Under the pieces are notes generated by a model that saw only the letters and a list, made by a program, of their open reading frames with translations, was not told where the DNA came from and searched no databases. Made by a program: the position numbers and the translations under genes. A stretch of DNA of 64,000 bases from Rhizobium sp. 2MFCol3.1 (lineage in GTDB: Bacteria; Pseudomonadota; Alphaproteobacteria; Rhizobiales; Rhizobiaceae). Numbering within the stretch: position 1 is the stretch's first letter; every line of letters starts with the position of its first letter. The DNA is taken from the NCBI RefSeq assembly GCF_000377565.1, contig NZ_KB898353.1:558001-622000 (forward strand). The letters are read 5' to 3'. Shown here piece after piece: positions 26,818 through 34,669 of the stretch.

Positions 26818-27975
26818 TCAATGCTCAAGGAAGACGTAGTTCATCCAGCTGCTCATCCGCAGCAGCACCTTTCTCAAGACCGCGACGTGGTGCCAGTGGT
26901 GGGTGTAGACGGCGACCTCGGCGACGACACCGCCGGGTAGCTGGTAGCCCTCGGTGCTCTCGAGGAGCTCGATGCTGGCGATCGTCTGGCCGGGGGCTGC
27001 GCGTTCGGGCGATTGCGGGTCGATCAGCGCGCCGGAGGGCTGCAGCTGGCCTTGCGCCATCACGTCGATGATCCCCTGCACGCGCGCCTTGAAGATCTTG
27101 CCGGGAACCGCCTTGAAGGCGACTTCGGCATCGTCGCCGACATTGACGCGTTGCAGCGAGTTCTGGATGAAGGCGGCGCCCAACATCTGGTCCTGGCTGT
27201 CGATGAAGACCATGACCGGGCGCAGCGGTAGCGGGTTCGCCATCATGCCAGGGCGGAGGAAGACCTGGGTGACGTAGCCGTCGCTGGGGGCGCGGACCGT
27301 CGTCTGATCGAGCTCGTATTCAGCGTTGGCGAGCTCGGCCTGCAGGCGGGCGACGGTGGGGTTCGTGCCGTTGATTTCCGATTCATAGGCCAGTCTTGCC
27401 TGCGTGGCCTGGGCGCGTGCGGTATCGACCGCGGCCTCGGCCGTAAGGTAGAGGCCCCTGCGGTTTTCGACTTCGAGTTCGGAGTAGACGGCGCCACGAC
27501 CGCTCGACTTGGCGTTTTCGTTGGACGCCTGGAATTTCTCGAAGGCCTGCAACGAACGATCCCTGGAGGCTTCGGCGCCGGTGACGGCCGCGTTGGCGGC
27601 GTCGAGTGCTGCTTTCAACTGCAGCACCGTCTGCTTGGCCTCGGCGAGCGCCGCCGTCTTCTGGTCGACGGTGAACTGATAGGGGCGCGGATCGATGCGG
27701 AAGAGGACGTCACCCTTTTTCAGCGGCGCATTGGGCGTCACCGGCACCTCGATCACCTGGCCGCCGACCGTCGGGATGACGGGCGCGGATGTGAAGTAGA
27801 TACGCGCGTCGCTGGTGTAGGGATGATTGTAGCTCATCAGCAGCAGCAGCGTGCCGATCAGGAAGATGCCGCCGAGAACCGATGTCGCCAGCGTCCACTG
27901 GTTCACCGGGATGCGGAAGATCTTGAAGATCGCGTAGCAGAGCGCCGCGTAGGTCAGTATGAGAAGCAGGTCCAT
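26818..27975 (-). CDS. HlyD/EmrA-type membrane fusion protein, YiaV-like
   Basis: This 385-residue protein is anchored by two N-terminal hydrophobic segments (about 2-20 and 28-48). A periplasmic biotinyl-lipoyl-like half-motif (VIPTVGGQVIEVPV), a long coiled coil (about 95-205), the second half-motif (TTVRAPSDGYVTQV) and a beta-barrel domain follow. These features define a periplasmic adaptor of efflux systems. It overlaps the upstream DUF3302 gene by one base (TGATG), matching the E. coli yiaW-yiaV pair. No MFS, RND or ABC pump gene is adjacent, so its partner is unknown. Confidence 0.9.
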   Translation of the reverse strand: MDLLLILTYAALCYAIFKIFRIPVNQWTLATSVLGGIFLIGTLLLLMSYNHPYTSDARIYFTSAPVIPTVGGQVIEVPVTPNAPLKKGDVLFRIDPRPYQFTVDQKTAALAEAKQTVLQLKAALDAANAAVTGAEASRDRSLQAFEKFQASNENAKSSGRGAVYSELEVENRRGLYLTAEAAVDTARAQATQARLAYESEINGTNPTVARLQAELANAEYELDQTTVRAPSDGYVTQVFLRPGMMANPLPLRPVMVFIDSQDQMLGAAFIQNSLQRVNVGDDAEVAFKAVPGKIFKARVQGIIDVMAQGQLQPSGALIDPQSPERAAPGQTIASIELLESTEGYQLPGGVVAEVAVYTHHWHHVAVLRKVLLRMSSWMNYVFLEH

Positions 27976-28328
27976 CAGGCGTTCTCCCTCTCCGATGTCT
28001 GGCCTTCCGACTGGCCTTCGAGTTCCGCGATGCGGGCATGCAGGCGTGCGATTTCAGCGTTGGCCTCCTGCGCCGGCGACAGTTTGCCATCGCTGCGGAT
28101 GCCCCAGCCGCGGTCCTCGCGGTAGATCGTTGCCCAGATGAACAGGAACGGCCAGATGGCGTGGAGGGTGAACAGGCTCACCCATCCCGCGACATGGATC
28201 GCATCCTGATGCGGATGGTTTCTGGCCTTTGCCATCAGGTGCGGGATGTCGTGGATCGCGATCACTGCGTAAAACAATGTGATCACGACGAAGAACAGAA
28301 CGCCCAGTGCGAAATAGTCGAGGAACAC
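27975..28328 (-). CDS. DUF3302 inner-membrane protein, YiaW-like
   Basis: This 117-residue protein has two TM helices (about 4-26 and 45-68) and a C-terminal charged coiled-coil tail (AEIARLHARIAELEGQ). It matches DUF3302/YiaW, which is usually coupled to a YiaV-type adaptor as here. The start codon is GTG at 28328 with AAAGG upstream. The stop overlaps the next start. A K-box-like repeat (28415-28430) lies 86 bp upstream, suggesting this is the first gene of the unit that continues through sulP and ppk2. Confidence 0.85.
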   Translation of the reverse strand: MFLDYFALGVLFFVVITLFYAVIAIHDIPHLMAKARNHPHQDAIHVAGWVSLFTLHAIWPFLFIWATIYREDRGWGIRSDGKLSPAQEANAEIARLHARIAELEGQSEGQTSERENA

Positions 28329-28414
28329 GGTTTTTGCCTTTCGACAACGAATGGTCGACCTCAGCGGGTGCGGGGAATACGCAAAAACAATAGACCTGCG
28401 TTGGCGGCGATGCC

Positions 28415-28430
28415 CGTAGCATCACGTAAC
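28415..28430 (-). promoter_or_regulatory. K-box-like direct repeat, site B
   Basis: On the minus strand the site reads GTTACG-TGAT-GCTACG, 86 bp before the yiaW-like start. On the plus strand it shares CGTAGCATC-CGTAACATCT with site A (9085-9100), including flanking bases. Confidence 0.55.
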
Positions 28431-28559
28431 ATCTATCGGATCAGGGGCGGGCGAGTAGCTCTTCGCTGTCATGCGAGACATCGCCGATCGTCGACCTTGG
28501 CGCGCGAATTGACGTGGTCCGTATCCTTCAATCGTCAACCGCACGGAGCGCGGATGCCG

Positions 28560-28575
28560 CGTATCTTCGCGTATC
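28560..28575 (-). promoter_or_regulatory. K-box-like direct repeat, site F
   Basis: On the minus strand the site reads GATACG-CGAA-GATACG, two identical half-sites 10 bp apart. It lies 77 bp before the start of the gene at 28653 on the plus strand. A third partial unit (TTACG) follows on the plus strand. Confidence 0.45.
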
Positions 28576-28652
28576 TTACGTCTGCGCCCGCGCTCAATCG
28601 CCCTATAATCAGCTGGTCTTCCTGGGGGGGAGATCGGCGGTGGGGGCGTGCG

Positions 28653-28943
28653 ATGAGCTGGAGAGTAAGCAATGTACCGCGACTGTCCGCACTCGCCGTC
28701 GCCGAGGTTCATTTCCCTGAGAAGGCCAAGAGGGTCCGGCATCTCTACCAGGTCAGCGAAACGTTCCGCAGCATGTGCGAGGACCTCGCGGTGATCCTGG
28801 AGACGCTGACCCACCTCGACGATCTTCCGCGCACGGAGCGGGAGGCGCGTCGGCAGGAATACAAGGAACTGGAGAAGGCGCTTCTCAGCGAAATCGGCGA
28901 GGCGCTGTCGCAATCGAACGTCGTATCGCTCAAGCGCTCCTGA
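28653..28943 (+). CDS. Hypothetical helical protein, 96 aa
   Basis: This small, highly charged protein is predicted to be almost all helix, with heptad-like stretches (RHLYQVSETFRSMCEDLAVI and EREARRQEYKELEKALLSEI). It has no signal peptide and no family I recognise. The ATG at 28653 is chosen because coding character begins there, but only a weak GGGGG precedes it, so the start is uncertain. It is 66 bp upstream of the DUF3300 gene and probably leads that operon. K-box-like site F is 77 bp upstream. Confidence 0.6.
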   Translation: MSWRVSNVPRLSALAVAEVHFPEKAKRVRHLYQVSETFRSMCEDLAVILETLTHLDDLPRTEREARRQEYKELEKALLSEIGEALSQSNVVSLKRS

Positions 28944-29009
28944 GTGCTCGGACATGGAGCGCGCCAAGAGCAGCATTCATCGCCATTTGCACGGAAAGGT
29001 CGACGCGTC

Positions 29010-30452
29010 ATGAAATCAAGATCGTTCAGACTAACCGCTGGCCTGACAACTGGTTTGACGGCGCTGGCGCTCATCTCCATGCAGGAGCCATCCTCTGTGT
29101 TCGCGCAAACGGCGGCTCCCGCTGCCGCGCCGGCCCCGGCGGCACCTGCTGCCACGACCGACCTCTTGTCCGAGGATGAGCTGGAGGTGCTGGTCGCCCG
29201 TATCGCGCTTTATCCGGACGAACTGGTCGCAGCGATTTCGGCGGCGTCGCTTTTCCCGCTGCAGATCATCGAGGCGCAACGCTTCCTGGACTCCAAGAAA
29301 AAGAACGCCGATCTCAAGCCCAAGGATGACTGGGACGGCAGCGTCATTTCGCTGCTGAACTATCCCGACATCGTGAAGATGATGAGCGACGATCTCGACT
29401 GGACGCAAAAGCTCGGCGATGCGCTAACCAACCAGCAGAAGGATGTGCTCGTTGCCATCCAGCAGCTGCGCGACGAGGCGGTGGCGAAGAACATCATCAA
29501 GACCGACGACAAGGTGACCGTCGTCACCGAAAACAACAACGTGGTGATCCGCCCGACCGATCCTCAGAAGGTCTATATCCCGCAATATGAGCCGCAGATG
29601 CTCTACGAGCCGGGCTACGCGGCAGAGCCGATCTCCTATTATCCGAGTTCCTATGACAACTATTACTATCCGGGCGCCGCGTTTTTCGCGGGTGCTGTCA
29701 CCGGCGTCGCCTGGGCGGCGATCGTCAACTGGGACGATTGGGGGGTCTGGGGCGGCCGGTGGAACGGTGATGTCGATATCGATTGCAACAACTGCTTCAA
29801 CGACCGGAACTTCAACGGCAAGGTCAAGTGGAACGATGTCGACTGGACGAAGGTCGACCGCAGCAAGCTCAGCATCGACAAGAGCCAGTTCGCCAATCTC
29901 GATCGCACCGCGATCAAGTCCGGCCTTGAGGGCGACAAGCGCAACCAGCTGAAGAACCAGGTCGGCGACCGCCGGGCTGATCTCGGGGCAGGGGGACGCA
30001 ACACGGCGGCCCGCGCCGACGATATCCGCAAGGGAACAGTCAACGGCCTGAAGACCAACGGTAAGCCGGGCATCGCCAACAGACCGGCGGACCGCCCGAA
30101 TGCCGGCAACCGTCCGGCGAATTCCTCTCGTCCGGACGCTCGCCCCGGCAATGCCGGGGCCAATCGTCCATCGAAGGGCAATGTGAAGAAGAATTCCGGC
30201 GCGCCGAAGATGGCGGCGAGGCCGGACAACCGCTCTCGGCCCAACGCGCTCGGCAACCCGCAATCGTCAGGACGCCGCGAAGCCATTGCGTCACAACGTG
30301 GCGGCCAGAGCATGGGTGGCGGTCAGCGCGGCGCGCCGCGCGCGCAGAGCCGCCCTGCACCGAGGTCTTATGCCGGCGGCGGCGGGCGTGGCGGTGGCGG
30401 TCATTCGCGTCCGCCGCCACGGCGCGGCGGTGGCGGCGGTGGAAGACGATAG
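29010..30452 (+). CDS. DUF3300 secreted protein with Gly/Arg-rich tail
   Basis: This 480-residue exported protein has a signal peptide (1-33, ending VFAQT), a Pro/Ala-rich linker and a DUF3300 domain (about 50-250; motifs LVARIALYPDELVAAISAAS and DPQKVYIPQYEP). A long low-complexity C-terminus is rich in Asn, Arg, Pro and Gly and ends in poly-Gly/Arg. Function is unknown; an envelope location is likely. The gene precedes a DUF2950 gene by 36 bp, a pairing I recall from many Proteobacteria. The ATG at 29010 starts the signal peptide, with AAGG upstream. Confidence 0.88.
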   Translation: MKSRSFRLTAGLTTGLTALALISMQEPSSVFAQTAAPAAAPAPAAPAATTDLLSEDELEVLVARIALYPDELVAAISAASLFPLQIIEAQRFLDSKKKNADLKPKDDWDGSVISLLNYPDIVKMMSDDLDWTQKLGDALTNQQKDVLVAIQQLRDEAVAKNIIKTDDKVTVVTENNNVVIRPTDPQKVYIPQYEPQMLYEPGYAAEPISYYPSSYDNYYYPGAAFFAGAVTGVAWAAIVNWDDWGVWGGRWNGDVDIDCNNCFNDRNFNGKVKWNDVDWTKVDRSKLSIDKSQFANLDRTAIKSGLEGDKRNQLKNQVGDRRADLGAGGRNTAARADDIRKGTVNGLKTNGKPGIANRPADRPNAGNRPANSSRPDARPGNAGANRPSKGNVKKNSGAPKMAARPDNRSRPNALGNPQSSGRREAIASQRGGQSMGGGQRGAPRAQSRPAPRSYAGGGGRGGGGHSRPPPRRGGGGGGRR

Positions 30453-30488
30453 GATCTGACCGGGTTTCCAGAGCCAATGGAGGCAACC

Positions 30489-31421
30489 ATGGCATTGCGA
30501 CTGAAGTTGATGCGTTTGCTGGTTGGCGTGGTCCTGCCCTTGACGTTCGCAAGTTCGTCCTTAGCGCAGACCGCCCTCTCGGAGTTCATCGGCAAGGCGC
30601 CGCAACCGTCCTTCGACACGCCTGACATGGCGCTCGACAAGCTGAAGGCGGTGCTGGCGGCGAACGATCTGAATGGGCTTGCGGAGCTGCTCGGGCTGAA
30701 GGCCGACAAGCTCAAGGACAACAACGCGGCCATGGTCAGCTATGCGCTGATCCGCGAGGGCGCGTCGCGGCTGATGAAGCTGGAGGATCTCGATGGCCGC
30801 AAGGTCGTCGCCATCGGCGACAGGCTCTGGCCGCTGCCGTTTCCGCTGACGAAGGGCGCCGACGACAAGTGGACCTTCGACACGCGCACCGGGCTGGAGG
30901 AGATCGTCAACCGCCGCATCGGCGAAAACGAGCTCGCGACGATCGAGACCATCCATAATTTCGTCATCGCCCAGCACATCTATGCCTCTGAGGATCGGAC
31001 TGGTTCTGGCATCTACGAGTATGCGCAGAAGCTGATCAGTTCGCCCGGCAAACGGGATGGGCTCTATTGGCAGGCCGGCCCCGGCGACGAGGACAGCCCG
31101 GCCGGCCCACTGATCGAGACCGCCGCCTTCGGCAAGGCCAAGCGCGGCGAGGGCTACTTCGGGTATCACTACCGGATATTGACGGGGCAGGGCGACAACG
31201 TGCTCGGCGGCAAGCAGAGCTACATCGTCAACGGTCACATGACGGCGGGCTTCGCGGTGATTGCCTGGCCGGTCAAGTACCGGGAGACAGGTGTGCAGAC
31301 ATTCATCGCCAATGGCATGAGTGTGATCTACCAGCGCGACCTCGGGCCGGAGACGGAGAAGAAGGCGGCGGCGATCAAGACCTTCAATCCCGACAACAAC
31401 TGGTCGGTCGTGTCCGAATAG
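30489..31421 (+). CDS. DUF2950 secreted protein
   Basis: This 310-residue exported protein has a signal peptide (1-27, ending SLAQT) and the DUF2950 family body. The segment GYFGYHYRILTGQG and an Asp/Gly-rich middle (DEDSPAGPL) are visible. Its function is unknown. The ATG at 30489 is preferred because GGAGG lies seven bases before it; an ATG at 30477 actually contains that site. It shares an operon with the DUF3300 gene and ends facing the minus-strand gene at 31504, with a strong hairpin between. Confidence 0.87.
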   Translation: MALRLKLMRLLVGVVLPLTFASSSLAQTALSEFIGKAPQPSFDTPDMALDKLKAVLAANDLNGLAELLGLKADKLKDNNAAMVSYALIREGASRLMKLEDLDGRKVVAIGDRLWPLPFPLTKGADDKWTFDTRTGLEEIVNRRIGENELATIETIHNFVIAQHIYASEDRTGSGIYEYAQKLISSPGKRDGLYWQAGPGDEDSPAGPLIETAAFGKAKRGEGYFGYHYRILTGQGDNVLGGKQSYIVNGHMTAGFAVIAWPVKYRETGVQTFIANGMSVIYQRDLGPETEKKAAAIKTFNPDNNWSVVSE

Positions 31422-31434
31422 GCCGATACGCATT

Positions 31435-31467
31435 CGGGTGGCGGCTGTCCGAAACAACCGCCACCCG
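31435..31467. terminator. Hairpin between convergent genes
   Basis: CGGGTGGCGG / CCGCCACCCG form a perfect 10-bp stem around a 13-nt loop, in the gap between the stops at 31421 (plus) and 31504 (minus). Neither side has a clear T-run, so termination is likely but not certain. Confidence 0.5.
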
Positions 31468-31503
31468 TCAAATCGATGCGCTCGTGCTGCCCCTCCCGGG
31501 GCT

Positions 31504-31971
31504 TTATTTGACCGGGGGTTCCCAGGTCAGGAACAGGCCGACATCGCCGGGCATGCCTCCGGGGAAGTCGATGATCATGGCCTTCAAGCCATAGCCCTGA
31601 GGCTTGGCAAGCTGCTCGAAGAGGTCGAGAAGCTCCTTCGCCTTGCCCTGAAGCGTCTTCTGCCATCCTGGAAGGCTGTTGTTGATGGCGCGGCCGCCGT
31701 CGTCGCAGAAGCTCGAGGGGAAGCTGTAGATCATCGCTTCGTATTTACCGTCCGCCGCGGCCTTCATGACGAGGCGCTTGATCATCGCGCGTTCCTTCTC
31801 GTCGATATGCTTGCTGAAGAAGTCCTCGACGAACTCGGCATGCTTTTCAGCTTCTCGCGCCTTGATCTTCTCGTCGCGCTCCATTTCGGCGATCTGGAGC
31901 TCAAGGGCGCGTTTGCGCAGTTCTTCGGCGCTGGCCATGGAATGGGGTGCGGATGTCTGCGTCGATGTCAT
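31504..31971 (-). CDS. Hypothetical protein with coiled-coil N-terminus, 155 aa
   Basis: I do not recognise this cytoplasmic protein. Residues 12-60 form a strongly charged helix (EELRKRALELQIAEMERDEK). The C-terminal half looks like a small alpha/beta domain, including AMIYSFPSSFC and AMIIDFPGGMPGDVGLFLTW. GGAGG lies seven bases before the ATG at 31971; an ATG seven codons upstream lacks a spaced site. K-box-like site C lies 84 bp upstream, so it may belong to the same regulon as its divergent neighbours. Confidence 0.75.
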   Translation of the reverse strand: MTSTQTSAPHSMASAEELRKRALELQIAEMERDEKIKAREAEKHAEFVEDFFSKHIDEKERAMIKRLVMKAAADGKYEAMIYSFPSSFCDDGGRAINNSLPGWQKTLQGKAKELLDLFEQLAKPQGYGLKAMIIDFPGGMPGDVGLFLTWEPPVK

Positions 31972-32055
31972 CTCTACGTCCTCCAAGTTCATCCTCAGGG
32001 GATGATAGGGCGGATGGAGAGGCGAAGGCAGTATGATACGCGGGGGTGGCTGTAA

Positions 32056-32071
32056 GATACGGTATGTTACG
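32056..32071 (+). promoter_or_regulatory. K-box-like direct repeat, site C
   Basis: The site reads GATACG-GTAT-GTTACG, in the 293-bp divergent gap 31972-32264. It lies 84 bp before the minus-strand gene at 31971. Confidence 0.5.
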
Positions 32072-32184
32072 GCTGTGGCCCGGAATGGCCTGGAAAAGGC
32101 TTCAAATGCTGGCCGTCGAGGTCGATCCTGGCCTCGTTGCAATCGTGTGGCCGCTCCATTTCCGGCCCGCCGGGGCCGATGTGC

Positions 32185-32200
32185 GTTACGGTAATATACG
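32185..32200 (+). promoter_or_regulatory. K-box-like direct repeat, site D
   Basis: The site reads GTTACG-GTAA-TATACG, 64 bp before the plus-strand gene at 32265 and 113 bp from site C in the same divergent gap. Confidence 0.45.
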
Positions 32201-32264
32201 CTCCATTCGCGCGACATCATGCCATCGTCCCGCCCGTCGATGTGACCAGTCAGGGACGGATAGG

Positions 32265-32693
32265 ATGAAAAGATCAACACGAGGGATTCTGATAACGGCC
32301 GTTGCGTGTGTCTCCATGGGCCTTGCCTGGGGAGCCTCGGCGCAGACCTTGAGCTATGCGGATGCGGTGACGAAACTCGCAAGCGATTGCGGCACCGACA
32401 TCCAGAAACTGTGCAAGGGACTGAACCTCGGCAGCGGCCGCATTGCCGATTGCCTACAGCAGAACGCGGCCAAGGTCTCGCCGAGCTGCAAGGCCTCGCT
32501 CGGCACCGTCTTCCAATCGATCACGACGCGCGAACAGGCGCAGACGGCCTATGAACGCGTCTGCCAGCGCGACATGTCGAAGAGCTGCAACGGCATCAAG
32601 GGAGACGGCTTCGTGCTTGCCTGCCTGATCAAGAAGCAGCCGCGCGTCAGCGATGAATGCAATCAGACGATCACCAATGCCGGATGGAGATGA
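32265..32693 (+). CDS. Secreted cysteine-rich repeat protein
   Basis: This 142-residue exported protein has a signal peptide (1-26, ending GASAQ). The mature part has two cysteine-rich repeats of the Golgi-apparatus-protein-1-like type: SDCGTDIQKLCKG...IADCLQQ...SPSC, and VCQRDMSKSCNG...LACLIKK...DEC. Eight or so cysteines suggest periplasmic disulfides. The role is unknown. AGGGA precedes the ATG. Site D lies upstream, and the OmpA-like gene follows after 4 bp, so the two form an operon. Confidence 0.82.
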   Translation: MKRSTRGILITAVACVSMGLAWGASAQTLSYADAVTKLASDCGTDIQKLCKGLNLGSGRIADCLQQNAAKVSPSCKASLGTVFQSITTREQAQTAYERVCQRDMSKSCNGIKGDGFVLACLIKKQPRVSDECNQTITNAGWR

Positions 32694-32697
32694 GACG

Positions 32698-33279
32698 ATG
32701 AAGCGGGTTCTTTCTAAAGCAATCATTCTCGCGGCGGCGGTTATCCTCGTTCCTGCCCTGGCATCCGCACAGGAAGTATCGCAGGAGCGCATCGTCAAGG
32801 GGCTCGGCAAGCTCACCTCTGCTGCGCCAGCCATCGATCTGGAAATCCTGCGGCAGGAGGCGATCAGCGGCGGCAGCAAGCAGATGTCGGAGTTGCCGAA
32901 CTGGAAGCGTATCGCCAAGCTGCCGCAGATGGTGGTCGAGATCAATTTCGAGAACGACTCCGTCGCGATCCAGCCGAGTTCCTACCGCACGCTCGGCTTG
33001 CTTGCCGACGCGCTGCATCATCCGAACCTCTGGGACTATAAATTCCTGGTGGTCGGGCACTCGAGCTCGACGGGCGACGAGAAACACAATCTCGACCTCA
33101 GCGAGCAGAGGGCGGCTGCCATCAAGGAGGCCCTGTCCACGACCTTCGCGGTCGATCCGCAGCGCCTTTATGCCGTCGGCGTCGGCGAATACATGCCGAT
33201 CCCGGGCACGGATACGACAGGATCGAACAACCGGCGCGTACAGCTGATCAATCTCGGTGTTTTCACGAAGAAGTCCTGA
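32698..33279 (+). CDS. OmpA-family C-terminal domain protein
   Basis: This 193-residue exported protein has a signal peptide (1-25, ending ASAQE), a linker of about 55 residues and an OmpA-like peptidoglycan-binding domain (about 80-190). Typical motifs are EINFENDSVAIQPSS, VVGHSSSTGDEKHNLDLSEQ and NNRRVQLI. It lacks the N-terminal beta-barrel, so it is likely a periplasmic peptidoglycan-binding protein. It follows the Cys-rich gene by 4 bp in the same operon. Confidence 0.88.
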   Translation: MKRVLSKAIILAAAVILVPALASAQEVSQERIVKGLGKLTSAAPAIDLEILRQEAISGGSKQMSELPNWKRIAKLPQMVVEINFENDSVAIQPSSYRTLGLLADALHHPNLWDYKFLVVGHSSSTGDEKHNLDLSEQRAAAIKEALSTTFAVDPQRLYAVGVGEYMPIPGTDTTGSNNRRVQLINLGVFTKKS

Positions 33280-33713
33280 GTGAGAGCAGGGGCGTTATCT
33301 CCCGTACTCTGCCAGCTTATGGGTCTATTGTTTGAGCCGTTCCGTCTGTGATGAGCCGGGACGGCCTGCGATCAGTCTTAGCGATGTGGGTTCTTGGTCC
33401 GAAATCGATGCGTCCGGTGATGACGTCATGCTGGATTCGGAGCTATTAGCGTCTCGCTCGTCACCGCCCGGCACCGAGCCATCTACGGCAAACAAAAACT
33501 TAACGGAAAATGAAACTAGATCGGTATCCGCTGCGTATAGCTTGCCGAAATGGCATGAAATGGCGTGGAGCAGCAGTTGCGTCTATTAATAATGGTGCTT
33601 GGTATACTTACGATACTCGCGTGGATTGTGACTTTCTATCTCACTTCGATCTATCATTAGTATTGGTCGCGTGCGTGCCGGCAGGCTTGGACAGCCACGG
33701 CCGTCGAGAATTG
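33280..33713. other. Gap without a convincing gene, locally AT-richer
   Basis: This stretch of about 430 bp between the OmpA-like stop and the cold-shock terminator has visibly lower GC from about 33480 to 33660. Short frames here (for example 33332-33589 and 33510-33719) lack ribosome binding sites and recognisable domains. I see no tRNA, IS end or repeat. It may hold an RNA gene or a decayed gene, but nothing supports either. Confidence 0.4.
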
Positions 33714-33746
33714 GTCTAGCCTGCCGCGCCTGGCGGCAGGCTAGAC
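33714..33746 (-). terminator. Terminator hairpin of the cold-shock gene
   Basis: GTCTAGCCTGCCGC and GCGGCAGGCTAGAC form a perfect 14-bp stem with a 5-nt loop, starting 15 bp after the csp stop. There is no T-run on the minus side, so it may act as an RNA-stabilising 3' hairpin as well as a terminator. Confidence 0.65.
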
Positions 33747-33761
33747 ACTTTACGTGCTCGA

Positions 33762-33965
33762 TCAGAGGATGGAGACGTTCTCAGCCTTCGACTTGCCGGT
33801 CTTGCGGTCCTGGCCGAGATCGAAGCTGACCTTGTCGCCTTCGCGCAGCGAAGCGCCGCGCGGCAGCGCCGTGATGTGAACGAACACGTCGGTTCCGCCG
33901 TTCTCTGGCGTGATGAAACCGAAGCCCTTGTCCTCGTTGAAGAATTTTACTGTACCCTCAGGCAT
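33762..33965 (-). CDS. Cold-shock-domain protein (CspA family)
   Basis: This 67-residue single OB-fold nucleic-acid chaperone has RNP1 (KGFGFI, residues 13-18) and RNP2 (VFVHI, 27-31) with the aromatic residues needed for single-stranded RNA/DNA binding. The length is standard for the CspA family. AAGGGA precedes the ATG. The gene stands alone with a perfect hairpin downstream. About 225 bp separate it from the divergent gene at 34191, room for a long 5' leader as in other csp genes, but I could not identify a cold box. Confidence 0.95.
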   Translation of the reverse strand: MPEGTVKFFNEDKGFGFITPENGGTDVFVHITALPRGASLREGDKVSFDLGQDRKTGKSKAENVSIL

Positions 33966-34190
33966 GGATATTCCCTTTTAAGTGTTTTGCTTGCAATGGC
34001 GACGCGAACCTATAGTGCTGTCGCGCGTCCATCAACTCCCAGCATGCATCGGAGCCACTTCATTTGCATGAAATGATGGATTTCGGCCGGCGCGCGCGCC
34101 GATTGGGTGTGCGAGACGGGCGATAGCGCCAAAATCGACAAAGTCTGGTAGCACTCTACGCAGCGTATTCTTCTAAAAAAGAAAGCGACG

Positions 34191-34487
34191 ATGACCATTT
34201 CAGCCGATTTCGATTGTCAGACCTGCGGCGCCTGCTGCTCGTACTCGTCGAGCTGGCCGCGATTCTCGACCGAAACGGATGCCGAACTCGACCGCTTGCC
34301 CGCCCGCTTCGTCGCCGATGATCTGACAGGCATGCGTTGCCATGACAACCGCTGCACGGCCCTTGATGGCACCGTCGGTTCCAGGACATCATGCATGGTC
34401 TACGAGATCAGGCCGCAAGTGTGCCGCGACTGTCTTCCCGGCGATGGCGAATGTCTTGAGGCGCGCGCCGCTTTCGGTTTCAGCTAG
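34191..34487 (+). CDS. YkgJ-type cysteine cluster protein
   Basis: This 98-residue cytoplasmic protein has the UPF0153/YkgJ zinc or iron chelate pattern C-x2-C-x2-CC (CQTCGACC, residues 9-16), followed by MRCHDNRC and CMVYEIRPQVCRDC. The metal is unknown; members are predicted to bind zinc or an Fe-S cluster. It is a single gene. The ribosome binding site is weak (AAAGAAAG). Confidence 0.85.
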   Translation: MTISADFDCQTCGACCSYSSSWPRFSTETDAELDRLPARFVADDLTGMRCHDNRCTALDGTVGSRTSCMVYEIRPQVCRDCLPGDGECLEARAAFGFS

Positions 34488-34546
34488 CGGCTGCCTGGTG
34501 AAAATGCCGCATTTACTCACGGCGAACTCCTTCTACCTGCCAAAAC

Positions 34547-34562
34547 ATACGTTTTTGTAAGG
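34547..34562 (+). promoter_or_regulatory. Candidate response-regulator site before the two-component system
   Basis: ATACGTTTTTGTAAGG occurs 107 bp before the OmpR-type regulator gene. ATACGGATTTGTAAGG at 37260-37275 differs at two bases. A 16-mer shared at both edges of the two-component locus suggests autoregulation. Confidence 0.4.
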
Positions 34563-34669
34563 TTGGCTTGGTGCGGTAGAGTTTATCGCCAGATCGGATA
34601 TTGTCCCGAACAGTCGTTATTGGATTGAACCCTATCCGACACGGCGCTGATCAGACGGGATGTGGTTTC

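Larger units (their letters stand above)
28329..28652. promoter_or_regulatory. Divergent promoter region with two K-box-like repeats
   Basis: This 324-bp gap separates the leftward yiaW-like gene from the rightward small gene at 28653. It holds K-box-like sites B (28415-28430) and F (28560-28575), one at 86 bp and one at 77 bp from its nearest start codon. The open frames crossing this gap have no convincing ribosome binding site, so I call no gene here. Confidence 0.55.

Noticed and set aside
28422..28976. A 184-codon minus-strand frame opposite the 96-aa gene at 28653
   Set aside because: It has no ribosome binding site, runs through the divergent promoter region with the K-box-like sites, and its composition looks like a shadow.
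33332..33719. Short plus-strand frames in the AT-richer gap after the OmpA-like gene
   Set aside because: They have no ribosome binding site or domain, and one runs into the csp terminator hairpin.
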